Shown: positions 27,248 through 41,263, numbered from the stretch's first letter. The stretch: DNA of 64,000 nucleotides from Promerops cafer (GCA_013398275.1 VZSE01015287.1:1237090-1301089), one strand, 5' to 3'. Translations and numbers: made by a program. The notes: generated from the sequence alone by a model not told the origin.

Positions 27248-28671
27248 AAGAAAAAAACCCCAAGGGAACACAAAAGTGGAAATGTGTAACGTATCATGGA
27301 TTTCTTTGAAGCCAATTTCAAGCTGGTGAGTTGGTGAGTAATTTAGGCCATTTTGGCAAAACAGACAACCCAAGCATTTATTACAGTTATTCAGCCACTG
27401 TAAACCAATGAGAAACAGCTGAATGTATTTAAAACCAAAGCACAAAGCATCTCAAAATAGTAGCTATGATTGAATCACTACACAAAAAAAATCAGGAAAA
27501 AAGGTATTCTTAAAGAGTGCTAGCAGCTGACTAGACAGTACAGGGCTGTGGTAAGGACATAACTACTTACTATTATTCTTGTCATGAAATAGCATTTGCA
27601 TGGAGACAATTTATGTTTTGTTTTAAAAACGTGTCAAACAAGATAAAATATATGTTGAAACTTGTCTGATTCTGAGGAAATTGCTCCCAAGAGTTATCTA
27701 ATATTTTGTCTTAGATTTTTTTTTTGTTATTTCCTGCTAGTCTTATCTGTCTATGTGTTATCAGAAGCTCCAGAATGCATTCAAAACAGCTATACAAATA
27801 ATAGACTTGAAAATATACACAGATCTTTTTTTTTAACCTTCCCTTTCAGCTAAAGGCTGAAGAATGCTAGTAAATCCTATTCTTTAGCTGTAGAAAAATG
27901 GAATACATCAGTCTAGAAATGCTGCTTTTCGGTTCTTTTCACTCTCATTCAATAATCATCAGTAGCAAGCAGCACGGGGCTGTCAATTACCTTTAATTTG
28001 CTTTAGAAACTTAGAATAAAAGTAATTTTATTCCCCCTGGGTATAAATAAATGAAGTAAAACAAAGAGCACATGAATTTGACTGGTCACGGAACATTCAT
28101 TGGATTTATTCATCAGTTTCTAGCGAATACTTATTCAACTCAGAAGTTTGGAGGATTCAAAGCAGCCAAGAACAACGAAAAGTGCAGGGAAAAGTGGTCT
28201 TCTGGCTCAGAGATGGGAAGCAGGTTGTCTCTATTCTGTTGCTGGCTTTCATCATGACTGAAAAAAGCCATTAAAAGTTTCTGGTCCTCATATGAGAAAT
28301 GTTTTAGCAGATCTAGAAAGGGATGCAGAACAATAAAGAGCAAATATTTTACATAACTGATGGGAATATTGATTAAGAAGGATGATTAAGAGAAAAAATA
28401 TTAAAAGAAAGAATGAAAAGAAATCAAACTGTAAAGAAAATTATAAAAAATGTGCTATCTATTGTGATGCATGCCACAGCCTTGAGAGATAAATGATACA
28501 AATCTTCTTTACAAAATAGGATGATAAATAGAAGTACAGTAAATAACCAAGCATTTGTAAACATCACAAACATGCAGTAAAAGCAGCTCAGTGTAAATTA
28601 AGGACAAGTCCTGAGCTGTCAGCAGTTATACAAGTGTAAAATCAGCACAAGTGAGGTCAGAGCAGGGTCTG

Positions 28672-28715
28672 GGAATGTTAATGTATTTGAACTGGAATGT
28701 TAATGCATCTGAACA
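28672..28715. repeat. Tandem duplication of a 22-bp unit
   Basis: GGAATGTTAATGTATTTGAACT is followed at once by a copy starting GGAATGTTAATG that differs at 3 of 22 positions. Only two copies are present. Confidence 0.75.
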
Positions 28716-31700
28716 GGAGTGCCAGGTACAACTTTACAATGCAGTAGTCTGGAATTAATATTCAGTACTCTTCCCCTCTAATAGACTTTGGTACTGTGGG
28801 AAATGCAAGAGGCACAAAAGAGGAAATCTCATTCGTCTGCCAAAACCACAATCAGCAAAGCAAACTATGAGCTGATAAACAGCTGGTTTTCATTCTGGTG
28901 TAATAGAAACAGAAAGAGAAATATGGAGATTGGAAGGCTGCAAATAAGGTTGTTTCCCTTCCTGTTCAATGCTCTAATGTCCCAAGGAACAAAGAGCACC
29001 TGAGTTTTGGGTGTCTTCCCAAAACTTGACTTACTTTTGCTGTTTCAAAGGCCTCCAACACTCACTTGTACCTCACAAATGAATGCTGTCATGAGTCATC
29101 TATATAGCAAAAAATTAGTCATTCAAAAATCAGGAACAATAATTTTAAAGAAAGATTGCTGCTGAAGTCACACAGCCAGTAGGAAAACAAAACTAACTAA
29201 ACCTCCCCGCCCCCTGCCACAGACAGCAGACAAACAGCAGATGATGAAAAGTTTTGATTTGAGAGGAGCACAAAATAAAAAGAATGAGAAAAAAAGGGTT
29301 AGCCTGCATCATTTAGGATGGGGAACTATAATTACAAATGTTTGTTTCACAGCACCTTAGCTTTTGACATTTCACAGTTCTGTGCAAAGATACCATTCTG
29401 AAGAAACTTGTATTGTGCCACCAACTTAGCAAACGTGAAGATTATTAAAAGTAAATCAAAACCACACACACAGTGACCCACTTTTCCATTCCTATAAAAG
29501 ATGCTGCGGAAGTGATTGTGAGTAGCTGCTGAGCCCCCATTTTTGGCTACATAAATTTCTCATAAAGCAGCAAGAAGTGCCAGATTAAAGAAGAGCAAAC
29601 GCTGAAGGGATGCCGTGAATTCAAACCTACATTTGACGTTGCCTTTTGCTAATATGAGACAAACCATTCCTCTAACTGGCAGGACCTTGGAGGCCTTGAA
29701 ACAAATCAGGTCCTTGCCTCAAGGTATTTAACTCAAGTAGCTCTCTTAGTGGGGGCAATGGAAGTCAGATGCCTATTGACCATGCTGGGGAGGGAGGACT
29801 GTGTGTTCTGGCACAGCTCCAGGCATGCAGTTGCCTTCAAGCTCAGCAAAGCCCCTTCAAGCACAGAGAAGAGGCAAAGATGTAAAATGCTCCTTCTCAA
29901 GCCATCATCATATTATTCTTATCTGCTCCTTAATGATTTCCAGCTGAAGGGCTATTAAGCAGAGGAAGATTCTTTATTTTGGGCTGAGGAATCTTGACCT
30001 CCCCTGTTGCAGAGAAGGACATTTATCTGCTTCCCTAGCTGGCCAGCTGTGAGGCGTATGACTCTTCTGCCCACACACTGTGTGCTTCCCCAGATGGGAG
30101 CAACAGCAGCCATGCTCACATGTTTTCTGGAGATGGAATCAGAGAATCACTGTGTTCCATCCTGGAAAGGGACAAAAAACCACTAGTGGTCTCTATAAAT
30201 TCTGCTGCTGGGCTGTGGCATGGCATTTCCCAACTGGGAATGCCTCTACTGCTCATGGGGGTTGTCTGAGACAGCAGATATGCACTTTTCTGAAAGATTT
30301 ATTCTTCCCATAACTCTTCTGTGTTTTTTGTTTGTTGTTTTTTTGTGTGTTATTTTTTTTCCCCCTGAGCACTGTACACTCTCATCCTTCATGAGAGGGC
30401 AATCCTGGTTATTCTCTTGCAGCTGTAAAGGAGTTTTCAGAGCAGCTGATGAATTATCTTGTTCCTCAGTGGAACAATTATGCCCATATTTAGGTAATAA
30501 ACCACATTAACTTCTGAAATTTCAGAACTACAGACAAGAAAAAGCAACATTACATTATCACCTGAAAAAGGCAAAATGAGGCATAAAGATATCAGTGGGG
30601 AGAGTTGTAATCTCTACCATTTAAGAAATCCATGTCTTTGTGGAAGGGAAGTAGAAACAGGCAAAGAAGCAATACAGTACAGTGTGGAAATCAGCAGAAT
30701 TTTGGTTTTTCTGAATAAGGTGCTTTGGAGCAGACAGGGCTAAGAAAATCTCTTCAGAAGATACAGGGGAAGTGGGTATGCAATGGAGAGAACTTGGCAT
30801 CCTTTGTAGGTTATTTTAGTATTTGAAAAGCCAAATTGGAGCATGATTTCTGGTTCTACATGCAAGATAATCGTCCTGTTGGAGGGGAATAGGTGCACAG
30901 ATCCTCTGACATGTGGAGAGAGTTAATTTACCCTGATATGACAGCCTTTATAATGGGGCTGCACCTTGTGAAAACAGAAGCAAAGGTTCACTTTCTGTCT
31001 AAAAGGAGGACATTAAATAGTCTCAAGCCATTTAGTATGATTTGTTCCTTTGATCTGTGTATGGCTTTGCCTATCCTGTGTTAATTTACTTAAGTGTTTG
31101 CAAGGAGGGGCCAAGGGGAAAAGCTTCCATTAGAGCTACAGAACTGCTGAGTTGTCTGACAGTAATTCTATTTCAAATTCATTTATTTAAGTACAAAGAA
31201 GGTGGGGTTGAGGAGTGACTTTTGCTTTCCTTGATATGGATAGGATAAATAGTTGATTGGAAATACGTGCATTGATGACTGCAACTGCTAAAAGCTCATC
31301 CCTTAACAAAGCTGACCCAGTGTAATTCTACGAGGGTTACTGGCTGGGCCTTCTTGCTGTGCCTGGCACACTCATCCCTGCTCCTGACCAAACCAGACAA
31401 ATTCACATGTGTACATGCAAGTACAAAATCAGAAAAAGCCACAGTGAAAGCATCACCTGCACTTTTATTTCACTGTGTCTGAGGGCTCCCAAGGGGATGA
31501 TTTATTTGAGAGAGTATTTCGTTCCCCAGGATTATTTTCTGTCCTCCTTGCAGAGGCTGCAGAGATGACAGCTGTGATGCTGGTTACTAAGATGCACTTA
31601 CACAGTGCACTGACATTGTACCAAAATGATCAACAGGCTTTTCACTTGAGCAACAGTCTCCTGGGGACAGATTTCATTCACTATTAACCTAAGCCATGTT

Positions 31701-34700
31701 CAAATCATTCACAGGGAGATAAAAATCTTCATATCTTGTTACCAATTCTTCAAGTCACCTGCTCCTCCAGTCTATTGAATAAAGTAGAACTGACTGGGTA
31801 TGAGTTGTGGTTATTCGGTTTTTTTTGGCTTTCTTTTCCCCCTCTCTCCTTAAAGGGGAAGAAAAAAAAGAGTATGGAATGCTAAAGGTTTGATGTCAAC
31901 ATCTTCTCTGTGAAGATGGGTTGTGAAGTGTGTCTGCGCCTCTCTGTTCCTTGTAACAAGGAATATTGTGTAGTCATTTCTAGCTGGGGTTGCTCTACTT
32001 TGTAAAAGAAACAGAGATAAGGGGCCCTAAATATGAAACCTGAAGGAAAAGACACCTTTGTTTAAGGTATACAGTTGTATTGGGACATGGTGAATACCCT
32101 ATTACATGTCAGCATTTTAAATAAAATAATAGATGGAAAATGCAAAAGAATTCATAATAAGAAATTCTACTAACTTTAATTTTTCTATCAGGATGTAATA
32201 TAAAATAAGTTATATTTTTTTTCCCCAAATATACTGCTTTTTAAGTGATAGCCTGGCTTAAAAAATCTTCATTTCCATTAGTTGCTCAAAGTTGAAGAAT
32301 TTTTTTTATTTTAAATTTTAACTCAATTTATATTTTAAATTAAATTGTTTTGTTGTCTGGTTACTACACCAGTAAATGGAAATTAATGTTTACATGCATT
32401 AACTTCAAATAGTGGAAATTCTATAAATATTTAACTTAAAATTTTAAAAACACTTATTTTTTAATTAGTTTTCTTTGATAAAACTTAAACACAAAATGAC
32501 CTGAGTAAAAGATGAAGCCAGTGGTAAAGGATTGCTAAGTTAAATAAATGAAAGCACTAATTGAAGAGGTAGTAGCCTCTCTTAAAGCATTTATTCAGCT
32601 ATAGATAAGAAATTTAATCTCATCCAGATTATTTAAAAAAATATCAGTTTGTACTTCACATATATGCCTTGTTTTCATGGATTCCAAGGCTATAAGGCCC
32701 TTCATGTCCTTCAGGAACAGCATCTATTAATCTTGTATGCCATTAGGTTTGTCTTGAAGACTTTGAAGTATATTTTCCACATCTGGCTGTGTGGAAGGTC
32801 AGGATGTTCCCAGCTTTACTTAACTACAACCAGATTCAGATGACTCTTTTCCAAACCATCTAATTTTTATGGTCATCTGTCATTTTACATTGCTCCCAAA
32901 ACAATATTAAAACTAAAACCACAATGCTGTTGGTAATTTGAATTGTATATTAAATTAAAATACAACAATAACACAGTTCATTTCCATATTGTTCCTCACA
33001 ATAGCCATAGACTATTTTGTAATTCAATCAATATTGCTATGTGTAATAAGTGGAAATTACTTCAAATTTTAACACACAAAAATGCACTGCTTTAGGAAAT
33101 TTACATAGTGAACATCAAATAGCTTTGATTCAAATAGCTTTTAAAGATAGATAAATAAATCAGATATGTGGTAATTTAAGACAGGTACTTGGCCAGAGTA
33201 CCCAGCAGAGTTTGAAGACAGGATACAGAAGTGGTGGATCCGTATTAGCCCTTGCCAGTGAATACGCAGTACAGACCTCACCCCTCACCCATGCCCTCCC
33301 ATTTTAAATGAGGAAAGTCTCTCTAACAAAAATCATGATGTCATTAGAGTTAGTGGAAAAAATTCCAACATTTCATCTGCAATGGCTTTTCACCTCTGTT
33401 CTTATATAATATTCTCTAACAGGAGGGTTTTATATTTGGCTATATTAAAATTCATATTTGATGTACTAATGAAATCTAAATGCCAGATTATGAAAGGTGG
33501 TTCATGTTGCTCCTTTGGTCCAGATTTCCTTTTTGTCTTCATGTCTCTCCAGCTCCTTTCTTTCTTTCCCTCTTTCTAAATAAAGTACACAGATACTAGT
33601 TGAAATTTGGGGGAAATAACTTTTTAGAAATTCCTCACTTCTCATACAAAATCATTGCAGGTGCTTCAGCTCTTGCAGGGAGGTTAAGTGGACATTTACA
33701 ATCACCCATTTATTTGCTCCAGCTCTTTTACATTGTTCTTTTAGAAGGTGCTCACAGCATGCTTCTCTGACTGTTTAGACCTGCATTGCTAAAACAAGCT
33801 TTTTCTCTCCAGCATCTCCAATATCTGCAGCAGTTACCCCTAATGACTTTACATGACTTATAGTTTCTCTCAAATTTCTTTTTCCATGGTCTAATAAATC
33901 TTTCCTCATAATTCAAGACTTGTGCCATCTATTCCAAAGGAAATATCGTATCCTGAAGGTTTTGTTTGTTCTATTCTTATCTTTGTCTCTTCATATTTAA
34001 CTTTATTTATGAATTTATTTCATATGAATTGTAACGAAAAATATCCAAAACCTCTACATGCTATCTTTGCATCTCAGTGTCTCACAAATATATTTTAGTT
34101 TACCCAACCCATGTACAAATAATTTGCAGGAGTTTTAATTCACTGCATAAAAGTAGGGTGAAATAAAGAAGACTTGAACAGCACCTTTCAGCATTATGCA
34201 AGGATTTAAGACAATAAATGGGAAATGTCATATCAACTGAGTCCATGGAGGAATGTAGAAAGGCAAAATGCTGTTAACCTAGTCATGGTTTGGGATGGAG
34301 ACTTACATGCATTATAGTATTTTCTCACAGGCATAGAAAATAGCAGTGACTCATAACTCTCCCAAAGCTACACAAGACCTTTTCCTTCCTGCAGACTTAC
34401 TGCACCAACTGCATGCTAATAATATTTACTGAGGAAAATTTCTAGATAAGATATTGTGCATGAAGATAATGAAATTCAGTCAATTTAAAGTATTGTAGAC
34501 TCTGTGTATTAAAATGTTCTGTCATGCAGAAAACAATATTTTTAATAAATTCTTCACAAATGTCTATGATCAAGGGAGGTGGCTTTAGCAGAGACATCTT
34601 TAGCCCTTAGCAGAAAGTGAGGAAGTTGAATATCTGAAAAAAAGCATGCATCCGAAATTGACTTGTGCCTTCTGGAAAACTTATTTGGCTTAGAGAGAAG

Positions 34701-36515
34701 TGAAGTTCAATGCACAGACAGTTCCCAAGTTAGAAACAACTCTGGGACAAGTTATGGCTGTTGGATGCAGTGACTGAGCAGCAGGTCTCATAGGAAAGCA
34801 GGAGAATCAGTGAAAGACGGGGCAGGAAGGTGCCAACAAGACATACCCCTACACTCAAGCTAACAAGCTTCCCTTGTTCATGGGAAGTGGACACTGACTG
34901 GCATGACAGCCAGGGCTTCCTTCTGCCTGTACCATGGCTATGCTCCTTCATTTAGTCATGTGCCAGATATATACCTGAAACCCAACCTGTCAAATCCCCC
35001 TTATGACCTATCTTTAAATCATCTTAAAACCCGACCTACCAGAGTCCTTCCATCAGCTTTGCACATGCAGTCTGTCTGTGAGCACAGTCGGAACTGAAGT
35101 TTATTGGGATGACAAACTAAAGCAGTCCGTGTGTGTTCAGGAAATGCTGCACTTTGGAGAATGAAAATGGAAGCCCTCACTCTCCTGTCTATAACAGCTC
35201 TACCATCTGTGACAGATCATTCACACACGGGCTAACAGCAACACTGTGGCACAAGCGACAAAGCATTTTATACTTTATTTTTTAATGAATCATCTACCAA
35301 GCTGCGCAAAATGTTGCACTCAAACCTGCTAGAATCATTTTTGGATATTTTTATGATCATTAAACTCTGATCATGTTCTACATGATCAAGCTTCTACATT
35401 CCTGTCTGTACTGGAAAGCCAGTCGATCTCCTTCATTTGGAGACACACAAAGAGGGAGGTGGCAGATAGCTGCTATGTTCCAGTACAGCCTCCCTGGAGG
35501 TTACAGGGAGGTTTGTTCCTCAGTATTTAAGACATATTAAGCTGCAGAGGAAAAAGATCATCACCCCAAATATACAGGTTCTCAAAATTTCAGGTGTCTG
35601 CAAGTACATTTTACATAGGCTTTTGCTTTTATCACCCCCTCATATCTGTCTCCTTTGTCTCCCAGTAACCTCTCTTCCTCAAAATGTAACGTACAATTAT
35701 TTCCTCAGCACTTTCACACAGCTGCCATTCCTTTAAATCAACATGTCAGAGAAGCATTTCCTCACTGCCTCTCCAAGTGCAGGCTCCTCTCTCCCTTCTC
35801 ACTAAATCATCCTGGCTTAATGCCCAGACCGGGCAATGTTCAGTTCTGGACAAATGACAATCTTTCTTTACAGATGAAAATGTGTTTAGCAGTTTCTTTC
35901 CCAACCACACAAATTAGGAACAAGAGTTTTATGCATTTGTAGAAGTTGCTTCTGTTTCCCAATATTGACAAGTCTGAAAGTGTTTCTGGTTAACAGATTT
36001 CAAAGTTTTATCATTTTTCTGAACAAAAGAGTAAATTATTTTGTAAGTTGGCTTGTATTTATTCAATTTAATCTTTCATTCTGAGACACGTGTTGTCAAA
36101 GAGAAGAAACAAAAATGAATAAGTGTGGAGTAGGAGGAGAATAGGAACCATCTGAAACAAAGTTTCAGTAAGATGGTAAAAAAAGGAATGGGAAATGCTG
36201 CATGGAAAAGAGCAAAGGCATAGAGAGCTAGAAAATGGTGTTGCTAGAAGGAAGTTGTATCTACTAGACATAAGTAGAGACAGTAAAGCTCAAAGTACAT
36301 AGAGCAGTAAAAAAGAGGAAAAAATGGAATATTAAGGTTCTAGGATATATTATTATGAACTTTGTGACTATGAGTCTTTTCTGCGGTTGGAAAAGAAAAA
36401 AAACAAAACAGTTTAGATATGCTTAGGCACTTCTTGACAATCCCTTCTTAAAATCATTCGTTGATGTGAAGGAGTTGTCCTTCTAGTAGGGATTACTGCC
36501 TGATACCTTTAAGAA

Positions 36516-36541
36516 ACTCCTAGATTTTACTCCTAGATTTT
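36516..36541. repeat. Perfect 13-bp tandem duplication
   Basis: The unit ACTCCTAGATTTT occurs twice head to tail with no mismatch. Confidence 0.8.
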
Positions 36542-37706
36542 ATGTTTATACTTCTAATTATGGGCTTTTCTGATGCTGTCTCCAGCATATTCTCTTCGTT
36601 TCCCTGCAAATCTGTCTATAAAGGGACATTTTGTCATTGCTGTTACTGAACTAGAGTTGAGAGTTAGCTCCGTCTCAGCACCACCAGCTTCAGTCAGACA
36701 CGGAGCCTGCTGTAATTTTCACTTTCTGGCCATAGTGTGCCAAAAATCCCCCTTATCATTGTCTCGATGCTCATAAAGAATACACAGTGACACATTAGAC
36801 AACATCTCCCTCTTATGATTCCTTCTGGGGTGGTTTCAGAAGAACTGGTCTTCACCCCAGAAGAGCGTTTGTGTAACTGCCTGGAAGAACCACCTTGCAC
36901 CTGGGGAATCTGTGGATAAAACATCATCCAAAAAGACTCCTAGGCATGGCTGCTTCCTTCTCTGTTCAGCCATCCATAGACAGCAGACAGCCACAGCCTG
37001 CCAAGTGCTCATGGGCTCGCCCACATGACCAGTGAATTCTCTCTTGTGCCAGTTAAGAATTCATTTCACTGGCTGCAACACATGCTTACAGTAACCAAGA
37101 GATTCACTGCAAATAACAACACTGGCAAACAGCTGTCATTACTTCCACTTTCTTCTGGGTGTTCTTTGTGGTTACCAGCATACAAATAGCATGCACAGCC
37201 CTCACTTTCCTCTAGGTCTTAGATTTAATTAAAGACTACACAAAAACATTACATAAAGCAGTATAAAAACTTAATGCTAAGATGCAGGACTGCCTGCTGG
37301 TGACTATGCTGTCTCTTTGGGCATGATGATGCATTCATATGGATACTTACTGAATTACATTAAATCAACTAAAGATTGCCAAAAGAAACTCTGAAGGAAT
37401 AATATTGCAATGCACTATTGCAAGCTAGGCTTATTAGAGTTAATCAATTTTTTTATGTATGCAGCAAAAAGTTTAGAAGATCTATACTGTAATTCTGTCA
37501 GCAGCAAAGTCTTGGACTTCTGATCTTCAATGAGAAAAGTCACATGAAGAGTGCAAAGTTAGTTTCCAAAGTACAGAAGTGAATGCAATATAAACAAATC
37601 TGATTTCAAAGTCTTGTAATATCCTCTCCAAATTTATATCTGTTATGCAACAAACCATGGCAAAAGTGTTTACATGACCACCCTAGGGACCATTCTGGCA
37701 AATAAG

Positions 37707-37710
<4 letters not shown>

Positions 37711-37743
<33 letters not shown>
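37711..37743. repeat. (GA)n microsatellite
   Basis: About 16 uninterrupted GA units, followed by GCC and shortly by a G7 run near 37751. It sits about 750 bases before the AAAGG array. Confidence 0.95.
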
Positions 37744-37745
<2 letters not shown>

Positions 37746-38459
37746 AGCATGGGGGGGATTTTCCATATCTTTTGCTTTAAAATTAAAATCTTAATTCTGC
37801 ACCTCCCAAGCAGATCATAATTTCTCATCAAAAATAAGGCACTTCATTTGCTCATTTTTTACTGGTGAATTTCTTTGGTGTTTCTACCTATTAAGCACAT
37901 TGAGTCCCAGGTCATGCAATATTAAAAAAAGAAAACAGTATTAATGAAAATTATCAAGGACTTGGAATAAGCATGCGTTATGGGCTTTCGGCTAAGAAGA
38001 GAATAAGAAAAATGAGCTCTCAAACACTCTGTCTCGGTGGTCTTGCCAGCATCAGGCTTCCAAAATTAACTCTTAAGTGTTCAGTCAAAAACATACATAG
38101 AAAAAAAAACATACAAAGAAAGCTGGACTGGCAAAGAGTAGATGAAATATTATCACCTTACAGTTAAGTCTGTATTTCACAGGTATTGTATTCACACAGA
38201 TGTGTTTTTCACACATTTTCAATACAGGCTAAATAATAAGTTTGGATCCAAACTTTACCCCAACACATTATTCTAGAATATGAGGTTTTGTAATCAAGGA
38301 ATGTCCTATTGCAGGTCAAGGAAAAACATCATGCAAGTCAATGGTTTTATTGAAGTCAACAGCACAATTTGAATTCATTTTCAAGGAATTGTGTTTTGCT
38401 TTTGTGGCTTTGCCAAAAAACACAGAAAAAGAGGGATGTAGAGAAGCAGTGGTCATTTT
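37744..38459. other. Unique AT-rich spacer between two purine repeats
   Basis: No gene or transposon is recognised. It separates the (GA)n run from the large purine tract. The 64-codon plus frame at 37973-38167 is Lys/Arg-rich and unrecognised. Confidence 0.5.
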
Positions 38460-38465
38460 ATGAAC

Positions 38466-38756
38466 AGAAGAAAAGGAAGAAAAAGAAGAAAAGGAAGAAA
38501 AGGAAGAAAAGNAGGAAAGGAAAGGAAAGGAAAGGAAAGGAAAGGAAAGGAAAGGAAAGGAAAGGAAAGGAAAGGAAAGGAAAGGAAAGGAAAGGAAAGG
38601 AAAGGAAAGGAAAGGAAAGGAAAGGAAAGGAAAGGAAAGGAAAGGAAAGGAAAGGAAAGGAAAGGAAAGGAAAGGAAAGGAAAGGAAAGGAAAGGAAAGG
38701 AAAGGAAAGGAAAGGAAAGGAAAGGAAAGGAAAGGATAAAGGAGAAAAGAAGAAAA
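38466..38756 (+). repeat. (AAAGG)n pentanucleotide array in a ~290-bp purine tract
   Basis: The plus strand is almost pure purine over roughly 290 bases. A leading degenerate part made of GAAAA, GGAAG and AAGAAG words runs to 38511, then an undetermined base N at 38512. A pure array of GGAAA units follows from 38514 to 38736, about 45 units without a visible interruption. It ends in GATAAAGGAG and AAGAAG words. The two open frames across it (161 and 101 codons, giving a repeating Lys/Gly/Arg/Glu peptide) are products of the repeat. The N and the perfect periodicity suggest that assembled length may not equal true length. Confidence 0.97.
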
Positions 38757-40991
38757 TTTCTTTAATTCTTTTCTATTTCGGAGGCAGAAGGGTCAGGGAA
38801 GCAATAAAGGGGAAATATATTAATCTTCTACCTCCCAGCAAAATTTTTCTTTGAATGGTCATTATTAAAGAGAAATAAGAGATTAGAGGAAGAAATTGAA
38901 TTTAGATCAGAGGCAATTGTGCAGATACCGTGTTCACTGAAATGGCCGCTGAGAAGCGACTGGGGCATAGCACCACGTCCTCCGAGAGCAGGACAGTCAA
39001 AGCAGCAGCAGGGAAGCAAGCTCATCCAAAGAGACTATTTTGACCAGGAAGGATAAGTACTTTTCCCCTCTTTATTAGACTATAGCTGCTGGAAAATTGA
39101 CTGTGTTGAGAGTTAAAAAAAACCATCACATAGAACATTATGCTTTGAAGACAATAATGTTACAGAGTCTACCTTTTTCATCTGTGAATGAGTTAATGTA
39201 TAAAGAACACCATTTCCCAGGAAACTTTTAAGGCCACCACTAGACCCTATGTACAAGTTTTTATTCTCAGAAAACCTTAAAGGAATTATGTAATACTGTA
39301 CTTAAGGGAAGACACAGTATGATTTTGTGTAAAACACTGTCATGACTGTTACTTGACATTTAGGCTGAATTCATCATTAACAAATGGATTTATAGTTCCG
39401 AGAGTCAAACACTTTTAACATTTCTGCTTGTTTTTCAGACGTTGTATTCTGTAGCATGATCAAAACTTGTTTTGCAGTCACTTAACCCAAAATCATTTAC
39501 TAGGAAACAGTTAATGGATGTTTTATACAAGCCTTTTGAACAGAATAGAAATGATGGTACAATACTATTGCATGAGGTAGTGGGGTGGAATAAGAAACTT
39601 AAGCTTCCCACCATGTTTTTCTTGAATCAACAATAAACTAAGGTACTATTATTGTTATGCTGTTATATAATTCATTCATTGCTAGATATAAAAAAATATC
39701 AGCAATATCAGAAAAGAGTATTAATTCAAAAATAAGTGCTTTGGGTGCATCTACTCCTCAGCCACAAGAAATAAATATAGACACATAGAAATACACTTTA
39801 AATGCAAAAAACAAAGTAATATGCCTCACAACAAGCCATGTTTCTGTGATTGAATATTTGATATAAAGTTTGCTTGAGTCAGAAACTGCTATTTCCTCAT
39901 GCACTCATTATATTGCATTTCCTACTTATCAGGAACACACATGTAGAAAAAGGTAGCTTTCAAAAACATTCCCAGGAAAAAAGTGGTCCTGCAGTTCCAT
40001 TCCTCTTTTCTGCCTCTGCCTTGTGTTAGATAAATGCTAGGGCAGAAGCATCTCATGAGGAAAGAAACGCATTAGATTTTCCACAGACATTTGCTCTTAT
40101 GAGGCTGCAGACATAGAAAGCTGCACATACAGTCTGGTTGTCCAGGTCTGACAACAGAAGTAAGGAGCTCTAAGATGACAGAAATGTAGTGTAGCTGTAT
40201 GGTGAGGATGGCCTCCATCATGGGAGAAAACTGCTCCACAGACAAGACAAGACGTGGCAAACTCAAAAAAATTAATTTTAGCCTCTAACACCTGTATGCT
40301 ATCATGAGCTTTAAGTATATATTATCAAGAAAGGTCAGAATATGCATGTGTTCTCTCATAATGTAGGTTTAATCCTAACAGATTCCAAACACACCTCTGG
40401 CGTTGAAGGTTTGAGTGAAAATTAAGATGGCAAAAGACCCAAGTAGATCCAAATAGATCCCAATTGACACCTTGTGGCAAGAGCAAGTGAGACAGCAGCC
40501 CTCATAATGGCTCTATTGCCACTTCAACATTAACTCTAGCAGGACAAGTTATGACTTTTATACATTCAGGTTTTTTGACCTGAGCAGTTCACCATGTTCC
40601 AGGGCTCCTTGCATTGCTTTCAACTGAGAAGTTGATTATGTCTCAGGCAGCTTAGGAGGAATCATATCTACTCACCAAGAGCAAGCAAAAGTCCTGATTT
40701 TCTGAATACAACTGGAATCAAGCAATAGCACAGAGCTTCTTTGCTTTCAGTCCCTTTCATTCCAATGCTCTTTATGTTTCCTTAGTAAGTGCTTCAGATT
40801 TTGATCAGCCATGTGCTACATTTCTGCTCCTTTGTGATGTATTCTGTGGTGTTTCATACACATGCAGGCTCCTAACTAAAGTTTTATTCAATCAACCCCT
40901 GCTCACCAGATAGTTTCAACTCTAGTACTACCTCACATCTTTTTTAAATTAGGACAGTGTATATATTTGCACTTTTTTTTGGAGGCAAAAA
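38757..40991. other. Unique AT-rich non-coding DNA
   Basis: No supported gene or repeat. Two overlapping 64-codon minus frames near 40072-40291 are unrecognised and read the same bases in different frames. Confidence 0.5.
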
Positions 40992-41115
40992 CCTATTTGT
41001 CTTTTATGGACCTGTCAGATAGAGGACAGGGTTTACTCCTCAGTCTTAGTGGACCCATCAGTCCATCCTTGAACTGCATGTTTTTTTAGCACCTGGCAAA
41101 GGACTGTGAGTCTAA
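40992..41115. repeat. Unnamed dispersed repeat, copy A
   Basis: This stretch matches 52449-52571 in the same orientation. From TATGGACC to GAGTCTAA I count 14 mismatches in 111 aligned positions with no gap, about 87 percent identity. Shared words include GAGGACAGGGTTTACTCCTC, ACCCATCAGTCCATC and TAGCACCTGGCA. Similarity stops abruptly on both sides. It has no CR1 terminus, no A tail and no visible tRNA-like promoter boxes, and I do not recognise the family. It lies 148 bases before the LTR start. Confidence 0.85.
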
Positions 41116-41263
41116 GTGGGGCCATGGGGGTCTAACACAATTAAATTATGACTAGAATGTATTATGAATATATGTATAAGTATAAATGGCATGATATATC
41201 TGAGTTTGCATCAGTACAGATTGTGGTCTTGGCAGAAACCTAGAAATGTTTCATGTTCACCAG
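41116..41263. other. Short unique spacer
   Basis: Separates repeat copy A from the probable LTR. Nothing is recognised. The bases just before the LTR start read TTCACCAGG. Confidence 0.5.

Larger units (their letters stand above)
26831..37710. other. AT-rich gene-free DNA
   Basis: No gene, RNA gene or young transposon was recognised over about 11 kb. A T20 run lies at 27228-27247. A 22-bp unit is repeated twice at 28672-28715 and a 13-bp unit twice at 36516-36541. An 8-bp-arm hairpin is at 35368-35388 (TGATCATG, loop TTCTA, CATGATCA). The sequence around 29470-29700 is less AT-rich and lacks repeat features. Open frames are all shorter than 100 codons and unrecognised. Confidence 0.55.

Noticed and set aside
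30120..30200. CR1-like words (GAATCAGAGAATCAC, GGAAAGGGAC)
   Set aside because: Only two short words match and the ordered downstream CR1 sequence is absent.
38369..38854. 161-codon Lys/Arg/Gly/Glu-rich frame
   Set aside because: It is the translation of the AAAGG array; a pentamer repeat without stop codons stays open in every forward frame.
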